Assembly: GCA_903813345.2 (NCBI GenBank)
Contig: CAIIXF020000010.1
Span: forward strand, 17,927,181 to 17,991,180
Origin: Owenia fusiformis
Taxonomy: Eukaryota; Annelida; Polychaeta; Sabellida; Oweniidae
Direction of reading: 5' to 3'
Length of the DNA: 64,000 nucleotides
Shown: in pieces, positions 1-13,500 of the stretch
Layout: each line of letters begins with the position of its first letter
How positions within the stretch are numbered: the first letter of the stretch is position 1
Notes under the pieces: model-generated
Told to the model about the DNA's origin: nothing
The model's input: only the letters and a program-made list of their open reading frames with translations
The model's database searches: none
Made by a program: the position numbers and the translations under genes

Positions 1-39
1 AATTCCCTAATTTGAGTACCATGGAAAGAGCTAATGTAT

Positions 40-90
40 TTCCACTGGCGGATCTGGGGGGAGCTGCCCCCCCCAGATCCGCCAGTGGAA
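40..90. repeat. Near-perfect hairpin repeat with CACTGGCGGATC arms
   Basis: The two arms read outward as CCACTGGCGGATCTGG and its reverse complement, separated by G-run and C-run sequence. The same CACTGGYGGATC word occurs at 1065-1077 and, inverted, at 63482-63494, so this looks like the terminus of a dispersed DNA-element family. No coding capacity is visible. Confidence 0.7.
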
Positions 91-1064
91 GTTTTTTCTA
101 TGACCTGAAATTTGCCCCCCCCCCCTTGTTGGTTCCCAGATTCGCCCCGGATTTCCATGCAGGATAACAGGGATAAACAGCCAGAAAAGATACTTGAGAG
201 ACCATTTTAATAAGATTCTAAAATGATAAAATACAGATCTAAACATAAATTTTTTATTTTTCTGTATCTAGTTATGGTACATGTTGTAATTCAAACATAA
301 TTAGAAAAGACCAGTGATTTCAAGCATTCGATTTTCATTCCCTTTTCGGCATAATTTGCTTTGAACATTGAATTTCGATATTGTTGAAGTATCGAATGAT
401 CTCGCCACCAAAAACTGAAGCTAAAACTGAAAAGAATAGAGATCAAGTCTACTTGCATTTTGATATTGCTACAAAAACAAACTTAAAAGTTAAATAATGC
501 TGATTTGTTAAGAGATTTTATTCATGGTAAATAAAATTACAATCTACATAGAACACACAGATAAATAATGTTGAGTTGGGTTACAATCTGGTTAAAATAA
601 AATGACTTTCAATTAATGTACAATAAACGTTCAACTAAACTCATGATAGATATAGGCTAATATAGTTATTGACATAATAAATAGTACAGATTCTATGTAT
701 ACAATTATAGTACTTTATACAGCTAGGGTTGTCATGTATAAAATACAATTTGGTTTTGAAAATGTCTGAATATTTGTGTTTATCAAGCAGAAGGAATAAC
801 AAATATTGCATTACACTTAAATGTATAAGTACGAGGTTATAATCTATACAATTATTAAATAAATTAGTTATATCATGTATACAACCGCATATCCTGAATA
901 AGAAATAATGAAATACATTTTAATAAGTGCATTGTTTAACAATTACATAATTTTGAGGTATAGCTGTATTGTTTGACAATGAAAGCTACATAGCCTCAAT
1001 GACACTCCTCTTACGCAGAACATAATACCGTAACTCATTCTTGGATATTTTAAAGTAACATACA

Positions 1065-1150
1065 CACTGGCGGATCCAGAAGCTAACAGGGGGGGATTTT
1101 GAGTCAGGGCACAGATTTGTTTCTGCCCCCCCCCCCCCCCTCATTCTAGA
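1065..1150 (+). repeat. Repeat terminus CACTGGCGGATCC with G/C homopolymer
   Basis: Starts CACTGGCGGATCCAGAAG, runs into a G tract and ends in a long C run. The first 30 or so bases match, on the opposite strand, the repeat ending near 63494, with few differences. Probably a fragment of a dispersed DNA transposon. The family is not recognised. Confidence 0.5.
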
Positions 1151-1214
1151 CAGTCTAGAATTGGGTAGGTTGTGTGAGATCAAGTCTTGTATCTAAAACA
1201 TGACATATTTTGGT

Positions 1215-1312
1215 AATCTTTGTTACCACATTACCATATTAGGTATTACCACATTACCATATTGGGTATTACCACATTCGGTATTACCACATTACCATAT
1301 TAGGTACCACAA
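1215..1312. repeat. Minisatellite of TATTACCACATTACCATAT units
   Basis: About four to five degenerate copies of a unit of roughly 20-28 bases built on ATTACCACATTACCATATT and GGTATTACCACATT. Simple tandem repeat, no coding role visible. Confidence 0.75.
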
Positions 1313-2964
1313 ACATGCTCAGTCTTAGATGTGTGTAGGTCTATGACCAAATGTCAGCAGTTGTAAAAAAGTTAATTTTCTTAGGAGAGCTAGTAAATGA
1401 TGGTTTCAGGTAAAGAAATGTGAAAATTGAAAACATTCAAGTGAGAGGCAAATCAAGGGGAGGTTTGACCACAAAGCAACTTAATTTTTCAACAACAACT
1501 GTGAACAATGCAAGTGCTGAGTTCACAAATGCTTCAATACAAGTTATTTGCTCGCTTATAATATAGGTGACTGACTACAGACATGTTCAACACTACATGT
1601 TCTCTCGTTTACTATCTTTGATCATAAACACATTTAAACAGACCTAATAGCAAATACAGACACACATTCTAATTACAGGGCAGGGCAGGATAACGAGCTA
1701 TGGCACATTTGGTGAGCGCTATAATATCATTTGGTTTACCCAGCATGCCCTGAAAATGTCAAATCAATCTGTCGGGGCAGTAGTCTGGAAATATACAGAC
1801 AGGAAAAGTCTGACACCTTCACCTGCATGCAAAGATGACAAAGTTACTATCACAAAGAAAACCTCTACTACATCGACCTTAAAACTACAATTATCTACTT
1901 CAAACCTACACACTACAATGTAATAAAAATACAATTATACTGCAATACAATTGTGCATATTTCAAATTGGAATAGTTCTTCAGTTACTTCTATGCATTTA
2001 ATTCAGCGTGGTCCCTGCTACAAGCGTCAAGTTTATAAAAGTTACAGTTGTTTGTGAAAATAAAATTGAATTGAATCTCATTAGTTTACAGTGTAAACTT
2101 TACACATAATTTAGTCTATCACATAGCTCCATATACTTTGCTTATAGTTTGAATTTGTCTCAACTATACTCTTTCGTCATGGTTGTCTGTGTGAAAGATT
2201 TAAATATAAATGCAGTACTTACAACATATAAAAAAGTCTCAAATTATTTTAAAAACACACTTTTTAAAGTATACAATGTACATTATTCTCCTTTAAAGCA
2301 TCTTAACAAGGGTTCATAATTAGGTAAGGTGTGCATGCCATTAAGGACAACAATATGTACATGGCTGACACAAATATCCTAACAAGTATGTCATTTCACA
2401 TGCTGAATAATAATTTTTTTTATTAAAACTCTCATACCATTTCCCAAGAAACTAATGTTCTCTAAAACATTTGTATAATTTTACAATCAATAGCTAGCTT
2501 CAAAGCTGCTGAAAAATAAGAAGCCAGATTATCATGCTTCAAACTACGATGTCTCTCTCAAGCCTATCTTATCTTCTACCCTGTTTCCACTCCAAGAATT
2601 CTCTCGCATCATACCCCTGTCAATTGTTGCCCATTTCCAATGTCAACTATGTAGACATGGGAATGAAGGGCAACAACACAAGGGATCGATGTGACACTAC
2701 ATTTACAATCATTTTCTCTGAAAGCACTCCACCTATAGGTCAGCATAATTTATTACTGCTAAATATAAATATGTTTTTATATATTTAAAGCTACAGTGCT
2801 AGACTCAATGTTTAACATTGTATATTTGTAGAATGTTTTGCTTTTTCATATACCCCAAAAAATAGTTTGTTACCTATGATAAACATTCTGCTGTCAGAAA
2901 TAGATTTAATAAGTTAAAATAAAAGATTTGTTCATATGAATACTGCACGTGTTCTATTTAAGGA

Positions 2965-3130
2965 ATAAAGACCGAGATTTTATGTTTTTTGGGCGTAATA
3001 TATGACCGAAAATTTGATTTTGTTCATTGTTAAAAGACCAAAATTGCGTAGTGATTGAGGTCTTTGGCAATGGCCAGAATAAAATTTGAGGTCATATATT
3101 ACTCCCTAAATCATAAAATTGAGGTCTTTA
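2965..3130. mobile_element. Small inverted-repeat (MITE-like) element
   Basis: The left end reads ATAAAGACCGAGATTTTATG and the right end is its imperfect reverse complement (CATAAAATTGAGGTCTTTAT). The arms are about 50 bases each around a short centre, with further matching at the words TAATATATGACC and GGTCATATATTA. This structure is typical of a short non-autonomous DNA element. No clear target-site duplication could be fixed. Confidence 0.6.
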
Positions 3131-4503
3131 TGTTACGATTCTAATATGATAAATAGACAAGAAACACAACTATTTGCATTTATGGATTTTAGCGGTTATA
3201 TATACTCCAATATAGACCAGTAAATCAATTGTTCTAGCTTTTGTGTTGTCACGTATAATATTAGAAGTTTTATTTATACATTTAAACAGAGATGGACAGG
3301 AAAAAAATATGCAAAACGTTTTATCTATTTACCATGGCTTAATAAAATAAAGCTGACTGACTCTTTATAATAATTACTACTGAAATATAATATATATATA
3401 TGTATATATAACCTATTTAATGTATAAATTAAAGTACTTATTTACAGTGAAATAAAATTATGACAAACGTCATATGGATTTGATATGTCTACATGATTTT
3501 GAGTTTCAATAAAGCAGTTCAGCTGTACTGTTAAGAAACTAAAATACACAAAGAGATCAATAAACTAGACAAACTCTTTTAAAATTAGTTTTTCAATTTG
3601 TTCAAGAAATGACATATTTCGTCATTTTGCATTTTTAAGGTTAGAATATTAAAAATAAAATCTCGACTAGCTTTATTTTACTTAGTTAATTCCAAGAATA
3701 AGCTTGTGTAAAATGATGTGCTTGAAGCGTTGTTGAAAATTGTTTAAACCTCGTATTGGGAAAAGTATAAATAAATAAAATAAGTAGTAAAATAATCAGT
3801 TAAATTACGACGGTTGATCACAAATTAGTCAATAGTTTTGGACGACCTATTTCCTTTTTTACACACTGTACATATATTTGATTTTCTTGCAATAAACAAC
3901 ATTACAAGTGATCTCCCAACATAGGGAAATGAAGAGAGTATTTTGCGAAATGGCGGCAGCATCGTACAACATTAAGTAAAAATCAGCAAAACAGTATTTT
4001 GTAAAATTTTGTTAAGCAAAAATGACACTTAAATCTAGATTCCATAGTAATCAGGTCTAAAAATCAGTTGAAATTTAAATTTCGGTGCAAATATTTCACA
4101 TGATACTAACTAATTTTCCTTTCCTTTTTTTAAAATTCAAGTGAAAACAAATATGAAATGATTTTTATAAGCTTAAGTAAAGTATGGTTTTGAAATGATT
4201 TTTTCACTAGATGACCATGGTTTTGAACTTTTGACCATCCTTCCCTTTTTCACTCTGGTTAATAATGCAAATCGTTCACCCACTTAATTTCCTTTATAAG
4301 GTGAAACAAAAATCAGAAAATAAAATGCAAATCTGAATTATGTCATGGATCATTAAGGAATATATTTCTCGAAAAATGAGAGAAATGTCCGCTGCAAACA
4401 TTTACAACGATTCGATCAATCCATATGTAGAAAAAAACTATTTTGATTAAAATAAAATTCTGATCACAGTAGTGTTTTTGTAATCAGCTTGAAGCTAAGT
4501 GTG

Positions 4504-7500
4504 TTATTTGAGAATATTTGGGTGAAATCTCTCCAAGGCCCATTGTATGGACCATATACACAGGGGCCTCATGTACCCCAAGGACCTGTAGTAACCTCCC
4601 TCCATATAGGCCTCTGGGCTCTGGTAAGCAAGACCATAATCCTCATAGACTGTGCGGTAGGCACCATATGCTGTCTGAAATCCCATTTCTACCTTCCCCT
4701 GAAAATCAAAATAAATCCATCTCTAATTTGCAGGTCAAGAAGATTATATTTTTTATCATGATTTTAAATTTTTATGAAATCAAAAAACATAAACATCATT
4801 TTATAGTTGATATATCATAAATGCTAGGAAAATAAACCAATGTCAGTATCTGTGCCCCATGCAATAATCCTCTGTTGTCTCACAACGAACCTGCATAACA
4901 AATTCAAATAATGTATCTTTTCTGAGTTTCTTTACTTACCTCTTGTATCATGGTAGCCCCTAGTCCATAGGTAACTCCAGTCCAGAACTCCTCTGATTGA
5001 ACACTGGTTAAATCCTTCTTGCCATTGGGCCTCATACCATTGATGGCTCCCATGGTCCCATTCTTGAATGGAAGGATGTTATGCTTGTATATTGTATCCA
5101 GTGCAGTATGGATGTTCTCCTTTGGAAAAACCTGAAAAATAAAATTATTCTTATATGTACTCTGTAAAATGAATGGAATTGATGAAATTGAGGTGCATTA
5201 AAATCTATCAATGAAGACATTTCTTTAAAGTTGATACCTCAAGAACTTTTTTGCCAGGTTCAACGGATATTCCATTGACTTTCATATATAGGCCTACATG
5301 TAATTAAAGGATTTCACCCCAGGGCCCAACAATTTATTGACTATTTTAAGCACAACGCCATAACAGAATAGAGGCAGCTGATATGACAACAGGACTCGAA
5401 GCAGTCAACCTCGATGAGCATTGGAACTTCTAGAACCCCCCCCCAAATAGGACTCATCTACTTACTGCATCATCTGGTAGGCCTGATGCCTTCAGGAACC
5501 AGTGTCCAGCCAGTTGGTCAGACATAACGCTGTCATGATATACTGCCTTACTGCTGTCATAGTTGTAATAGCTACCTGCATATATACAATAAAATACATT
5601 ATTATATCACTGTCATATCCCCCATTCTTTCATTGGTCAAACATAACGCTGTCATGATATAACTGCCTTACTGCTGTCATAGTTGTAATCACGCCCGGTG
5701 ATCGTGAAAATGGGACGGAGGGGGGGAGCAGGCAATTTCCGCTAGAAAATTCAACAAATCTGGTAAAATTATTTTTTTAAGACAGAGTTTACGATTGAAT
5801 TGCAAATTGAATAAGCGCACGGTATGATAAAATATGTTAGGTATTCTAGGATTATTTTTCAACCGATACTCTTTTAAGATATAAGATCTATTAAAAAAGG
5901 CGCAACGCAACCAACGTGCAAAAGTCTACGTTTTTGCTATAAATCAAGCAACAACGGACTACACGACCTGTAATAAATACTTGTAAGTGATGTTATCATA
6001 ACTAAATAATGTCATTGCTGAATTTATAAAATAAGTTTCCATACGTTAAATAAAAAATAATCGAAAATAATTAAAATGGGACGGAGGGGGGAGGGGACGG
6101 AGGGGGGGAGTAATAATTCTATAAAGTGAAACAACTTCACACGAATTCTTGTATTTGAAAAATGAACTCATTAACTTAGTAAGAAACTGGATGATATACC
6201 CCTGGAGACTGAAAAATGGGGACATTTGGAGTAAAAGGACTTAAAGTCGCGAAACATCTCTAATCATGTATTATATACATATTGCTCCCCCCCTCCGTCC
6301 CCTCCCCCCCTCCGTCCCAAATTCATTATTTTCGATTATTTTTTATTTCACATATGGAAACTTATTTTATAAATTCAGCAATGACATTAATTTAGTTATG
6401 ATAACATCACTTACAAGTATTTATTACAGGTCGTCCAGACCATTGTTGCTTGATTTATAGCAAAAACGTTGATTTGTGCCTGTTGATGGCCTTGCGCCTT
6501 TTTTAATAGATCTCATACCTTAGATGCGTATCGTTTCAGAAAAAATCCCAGAAAACCTAACATATTCTACCATACCGTGCGCCTATCCATTTAGCAATTC
6601 AATAGTAAACTTTTTCTTGAAAAAATAAATCTTCCAGATTTGTTGAATTTCCTAGCAGAAATTGCCTGCTCCCCCCCTCCGTCCCATATTCACGATCACC
6701 GGGCGTGGTAATAGCTACCTACATATATACAATAAAATACATTATTTTATCACTGTCATATTCCCCATTCTTTCATTGGTCAGACATAACATTGTCATGA
6801 TATAACTGCCTTACTGCTGTCATAGTTGTAATAGCTACCTACATATATACAATAAAATACATTATTATATCACTGTCATATTCCCCATTCTTTCATTGGT
6901 CAGACATAACATTGTCATGATATACTGCCTTACTGCTGTCATAGTTGTAATAGCTACCTGCATATATACAATAAAATACATTATTATATCACTGTCATAT
7001 TCCCAAATCTCTCATCTACACATTACATTAGATATAAAAATAAGGTGTGTCATTTCATCCAGTGTAAATCTGAAAGTGATGCGAATAACCAAGTTATATA
7101 AGGTACAAATTACAAATTGTTTTAAAATTAAAGCCCCTTTAAATCAAAACCCAAGTAATGTAAAGGTTCTTTTAAATCAAACACCAAATTGTGTAAAAGT
7201 GAGTCTCTTCAATACAATTAGGGTAAAGGAAAAAGCAGATTTAAACGAACACTGATTTGTGTCTTAAGCTAGGTGAAAGTCCCTTTAAATCAAACATCAA
7301 ACTATGTAAAGGTATAAGTCACTTTAAATCAAACACAATGTTGTGTCGAGGTGAAAGAAGTAAACCGATATCCAATATTATTTCACACAATAGAAGATAA
7401 CAATACATTGACTACAACCTGAACTTATAATGAATTTGAGACAGTGGCACTTGAATTCTTATCTCCATATATCAGGTTAAAGACAATACTATGTTGGACT

Positions 7501-10500
7501 GGGGTTACAAAGCAGTTCCTAATGACAAGAGTCAATTGACAATATTACACTTTTCATAATAAAAGAAATAAGAAATGATGGCTAAGTATTAAAACATAAA
7601 ATATTTCCTCAATCTAATGAGTTTTCTCGAAGATGACCATGATTAGTTATGGATTGAATAATACTGGAACAATTGTAACGACTAAATCCTTGTTGATGAG
7701 TAGCCCTAAAAGGGGAGTATCTCTACTGTACATGTACTTAAAGTCACATGACCAATATAGAAACAGATGCTCAAAATGCAAGACCTTGATGTAAAGTGAT
7801 GTAATATTGCAATATACCATTTCAAGATTTTGGGGGTAAGTATTATAGTACAAATACAACATATTAGGTTTGTTTCTACAATAATTGCGCTAAATTTGAT
7901 TTCTCAAAAATAGATAATTTATTGAGTACATAATAATTCAGATTCTAATGAGGAGATTTTCACAGGAATTATCTTCAGTTAATCATTCTTATATATTGCT
8001 TTCCTGAATTGCAGGAATGTTCAGTTGACTAAAAGATGGCAGAAAATGGTGTTGTATCGAATACAGAGTCAATTACAGAGACAATCAACAATGATCTATT
8101 TACTTGCTTAGCTTGTAAAAAAGATCTTGCATCACCATGCACTCTACCTTGTTTGCACACATTTTGCGATGCATGCATTATAAAACCCACCAATAATGAT
8201 GTTGTCAAGGCAACAACTTGCCCAACATGTGGTGAGAAAACAAAGCTCCATGAAGATACTCCAAAAACATTGAGCAATTTTGTGAGTGAGCTTCAAGAGT
8301 ATCAAAAATCGAATGCAAAGTTAGAGAAATGTTGTAGCTTGTGTACAGATGAGAAACCAGCTGATTTTAAATGTTTTGACTGTATGGACTTCCTTTGTGG
8401 AGAGTGTGCGGAAATGCATGGTAAAATCAAAGTTGCAAAGGACCACAAGGTATGTACGAGTATCAAGATGTTATACATGTAAATGTGATTTCCGTTGAGT
8501 ACATATAGTACTATAATGTATTATCATTTTGCATAGAGCATATTTAATTACTTTGTTTTGATCTATTTATTATAAAAGGCCTCGCATTATTTTAAAATAT
8601 GATTCTAAAAAGATATTCATTCAAAAAATGGCAGATTGGTTAATAGGTGGGGCAATTTGATTCCACAGTAAGTTAAGTAGCCACATTCAGTATATCTCAG
8701 TCCAATGCAATCTACTTGCCATTTAACTAGTCCCGATCTCTCCCTACTTAGGCTCTCGCTCCCTTTTTTATCCTTACAATTATTTGTATACATTTAGGTA
8801 CTGAACATTGATTCATTGACAAGTAATGATGTAGGAGAATTATACCGTGCCCAACCTAAGCCTTGTAACATCCACCAAGGGGAGTTCCTGAAATTCTTCT
8901 GCAGGCCATGCTCAAAGGTATAAAAACATATTATAAGCCACTTATTTCATCCTACATATATTTTGTTATTTTCTGGGTCATAATTCATTTTTCTATATAA
9001 ATTGAATTGCACAACAAATATACTGCCTGTTTTGGAACAATGTTGCCAGCAAAAGATTTTTTCAATTCAACATTTTTACAATTAGTAGTGTTTGGAATCA
9101 AAACCATTTTCATTAATAGAAAGCATCTAAATCAACTGCAAATCTACAATGTTCATTGAAAATAGTACATGTACACTCAGTGCTTGAAAATAAAAATCAT
9201 GTACAGGCTAGACTGAATACTTTACATATTTATTTATTCATTTATTTATGTGTGCAATAACCAATCAGGAAGATAAACATCATAATATGTCAACCATTCA
9301 ACATAAATTGTTGTTATTGAGCTACATGTTAAGAATGAAATGAATAAAAAATGTTCCTTTTCAATGTTTTAAAATTGTTTTTAAGGTCATATGCCGAGAT
9401 TGCAAACTAATTGAACATGAGGGCCACAAATGCGTCAATATAGCAGACCAAGCAGGACAAGACAAACAATTGCTGAGTACAGCAATGGAAAATATGAACC
9501 CAGTCATACAAGGGATAAAAACAAATATTTCCGAGTTGACCAAAAATGAACAAGAACTGAGCGATAGATGTAATATTGTACGTGATGATATGAAGACACG
9601 TCGTGATAACCTACACAAGATAATAGACGAATGTTATGAAAATATGAATGCTGAGATGGTTACAATGTATAACACTAACCAGAAGAAAATCGATAGTTAC
9701 AAAGATGTGTTTGAGACAATGTCAAAGTCACACTCAGCTACTTTTCAGTTTGTCCAGACATTCCTTAAATATGGCAAAGATGCTGATATCATAGATGAAA
9801 AATCGAATGTCACAGTCCGCCTGAATGCGCTAAGAGATGAGAAAACACCTGTTATTCAATTGGACAACTTTAAGGAATGGGGATTCATCAAAGGGGACTC
9901 AAATGAAACAGACCTCAAAGTGTTATTTGGTCAAATCAAAACACCTCCAAAGCAAGATGACTCCAGCTCAAACTCTAAAGAGACCCATAGTGGTTCAAAT
10001 AAAAGCGAAGGATTGACTGATGCTGAGCGTAAATCAAGCACAGTAAGCACAGGCCTCGATGGCACTGAGGGAAGGTTTATCTCGTATATAGGGACAATTT
10101 CCAGCACTGCAAGCATTATAAAGGGTCAACTTGTCTCCTGGTTCAACAGTAAATCATCTAATGATAGTGCCCGAGGGAACATCAGTGGTATTAGTAAAGC
10201 TCCCCTTGGTCTTTTAGCTGTAATTGACCACAACAATCGCAAAGTCAAATTTTACGACAATGGGAAACTGAAGTCTGAATTCAGTGGCTCGGGAAAACAT
10301 CGTCTCCAAGGTCCATGGGACGTTGTTGTGCTTAGCAATACAAATATGGCTATCAGTGATCGTACATCAAAGAGTATCAAGATTTTCAGCCCACAAGGGA
10401 AATTTGTGACCTCGATTGGGAAATACCTAAAAGAACCATGTGGAATCACAGTCAATTCGAAAGGTCAACTTCTAGTGGCAGATTACGCCAACAAGTGTGT

Positions 10501-13500
10501 CTACATCCACAATGAAAATGGCTCCGTCTTGCATACTGTCCTCAACCTCAACAACAACTGGCCAATCTATATTTGCGTTAACCAAAGTGACGACATAATT
10601 GTATCTGACTTCAAAGCGCATTGCATCAAAGTTCTTAACTCACATGGTCGTGTGAAGCACATTTACGGAACCATAGGCCCTGATCAAGGTCTCCTGAATG
10701 GTCCATTGGGAGTGTGTACAGATTCTCATGGTCATATCATCGTGGCAGACTACAACAATCATGCCGTGCATCTACTAACTCCTGATGCGAGATTTAAGTG
10801 CTACCTTTTGACAAGGGAGGATGGGATAGAGAGTCCAAGGGCTGTGGCCATAGATGGCAATGGACATTTGGTAGTCACTGAGTTATCTGGTATGGTCAAA
10901 ATATTCAAATATATTGAGTAACTTTGGTCACTAGACAGTTGTTGTGCCTAAAGATGATAATGGACACTGTTGGTGGCCAATGAACTATCTGGTATGGTCA
11001 AAATATTCAATGTTTGAGAATCCAAACTGACCACCATGTTATCTTTAATATCAAAAACATTTTGTTTAGCTCACCTCACATTTTGATTTGTTGGCAAAAA
11101 TTCCAAAGCATAAATGGATTCAAATAGAAGACGACAATGTATTACTTCAAAGTACAATAAAAAATACTATGTTCACGATATATAGTTTCTAAATAATATT
11201 CACTCTCTAAAATGTTACTTATAGCGGTAAAATCATATAGCATGTAGTTATGTTATCTTTCACATAGATAAGAACCCCTCAATAAATACTGACACTTCTG
11301 GGCATTCCACTGTAAATAGATAATAAATAAAAATAAATTTTTATAAAAAAAATATTCCTTCGTCCCTCAATAATTTCACAGACGCACAACTCTAAGTAAT
11401 CAAGACTTACCATTCCAAAGTTTAGTTTCGAAAGACACTTTGCCTTTCTCTAGAATTGCATTGAAATATTGAGCATCTTCAGGGAGATCGAGTTTCTCAG
11501 CCATTTCTACCATTATCTTCAGTGCAGACAGCCACATTCCTCCACAGTATGCACTGAAATCATTTACAGTTATTTTAGAGCTACATAATATTTTACCTTG
11601 AGTGATGTCATATTGGGTTACCATAGCAACCATGATATTGACCAATGAAATATTTAATAATTTTAGAGTGATATCTGAAAACCTACCTTGCTCCTGTCAC
11701 TATCCAGGCATCATATGTCTGGTCTGCAAAACCCCCATTGTCTATGATACCATCATCATCCGTGTCCCAACGCAATGAATTGTTCATAACATCCTATGGA
11801 TAACAATGCATATTATAAATGAGAATGCTGGGATTAATAAACCTACATTGTCAAAGACAGCATCGCTGTACCTGTATTTCAATGAAATAATGGCATATGC
11901 AATAACTTTCTCAAGACATATTATAACTTGTATCCATTTGCAATCTATTCTACAATATATTCTATGTATAATTTTGTCAAGACAAACATCTTAGGAGCGT
12001 TTATACTGCTTCCAAATACATTCATTTGAACATAAATAAATTGCAAATGCTTATACACAATAGTTGACTGAATGAGAGAGTCTTTGAGTTGCCTCGAAAC
12101 ATTTCTACTTACAGTATGCGACAAATCACTCATAACCAAATATTTACTACTTAAACCTACCTTGGCGAGGGGATACATATCTTTAAGATATTTCTCGTCT
12201 TTAGTTCCTGCGTAATCTCTGAATACTTGGAGCACAAACTTTATGTTGAGATCTTTCCATTCACTAGTTGGGTGGACATGGTAAGCATTGTTCAGTAGCC
12301 ATGGCTCCTTTATAAAACATAAAGTGTAAATCAAAGTTTCAGACAACAAGTTAACATTTTTGCAGTGTGTGTTTCAGATTTATCATTGGCCAACCTGAAG
12401 TGAATTATGTGCCCATTTTTGTGTTATTCATCAAAACAGGTTTACTTTCAGTTAGTTTCATCTGTAGTAGAAGTCAATGGTTCATTCATATGAGCTATGC
12501 TGTAGTAATATATCGGTTAAGAGAATAACAATAGGTCAAGAATTTTTTCATGAATTTCTGTATCGCTTCAAATAAAACTTTAATCTAATGGTTCCTTTTT
12601 TCTTTCTTCGAAAATTTCATATTTTGGAACTTCGGGGCTAATTTTTATTTATCAATGACCGACCCAAAATGACCAAAAGAGGGCTCTGAACTTACATCTT
12701 CAGGGTCTCCTATATCATGGGGCACCATATCTTTCACTTTAGCAAGGTTTTTGTTGCCATCCATAACAAACTTCACTGAGGTACGGTCTTCCATCCTGAT
12801 AGCATTAGCTACAACATACAGGGTGATCATTAACTTACAATATCAATTATTTTTAATAGCAAGTTTTTGCACATGAGGTTTCATAAATGCATGCACATTT
12901 TGTTTATATATTAAAAGCAAATTAGTAGTAAAGGGTGCTTCAAAAGATGATGATTCAGAATTTGGAACTGAATCCTGAACCAGCAATAGTCCTGTAATAG
13001 TCATTTTTCCTGGGGATTTAAATTCTTGTGACCAGCTTATGGCTTCATTCATATGATAATTATCATATTCCCTCATCATGAAATCAAAATTCCATACCTC
13101 CTCCATATAAATTTTATATTGAAATCAACTACAGTATAAAAATACAGGGTGTTACAAGATTTCACAATTACAACCCCTTACCTATGTCATATTGAAGGCT
13201 AATCTGCAGTTTGGGCCACAACATTGCCAGAGCAAACGAAGCATAGTGGTGGACGTCATATGTATTGTACATCCTGTATTCATGTCCTAAAATGTTTGTC
13301 AAATACTTAGCGTATATGTATGATACATGTATTTATTATAGCTTTGCTTTAATGTAGTTAACATCATGTACGATGGGACTTTGTATATTTTATTTGTCTA
13401 ATGGGAGCTTACTTCCAACAAATGTATGCATTTTCATTGAGGAGTCGACACAACAGGTTTTTACATTTAATTATCACAAAGGAAGACATCTAACACTTTA

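Larger units (their letters stand above)
98..4503. other. Intergenic stretch downstream of GBA2, no gene seen
   Basis: AT-rich sequence with only short unrelated open frames. It holds a small tandem repeat (1215-1310), a repeat terminus (1065-1150), a small inverted-repeat element (about 2965-3130) and AT microsatellite near 3385-3415. The part next to 4504 should contain the 3' UTR of the minus-strand GBA2 gene. A minus-strand AATAAA (plus TTTATT) lies at about 3672-3677 and could be its poly(A) signal, but this cannot be decided from sequence alone. Confidence 0.6.

Noticed and set aside
3950-3979. ATGGCGGCAGCATCGTAC start-like sequence in the 3' flank of GBA2
   Set aside because: Good start context but only nine codons before a stop, and no supported donor or downstream exon.
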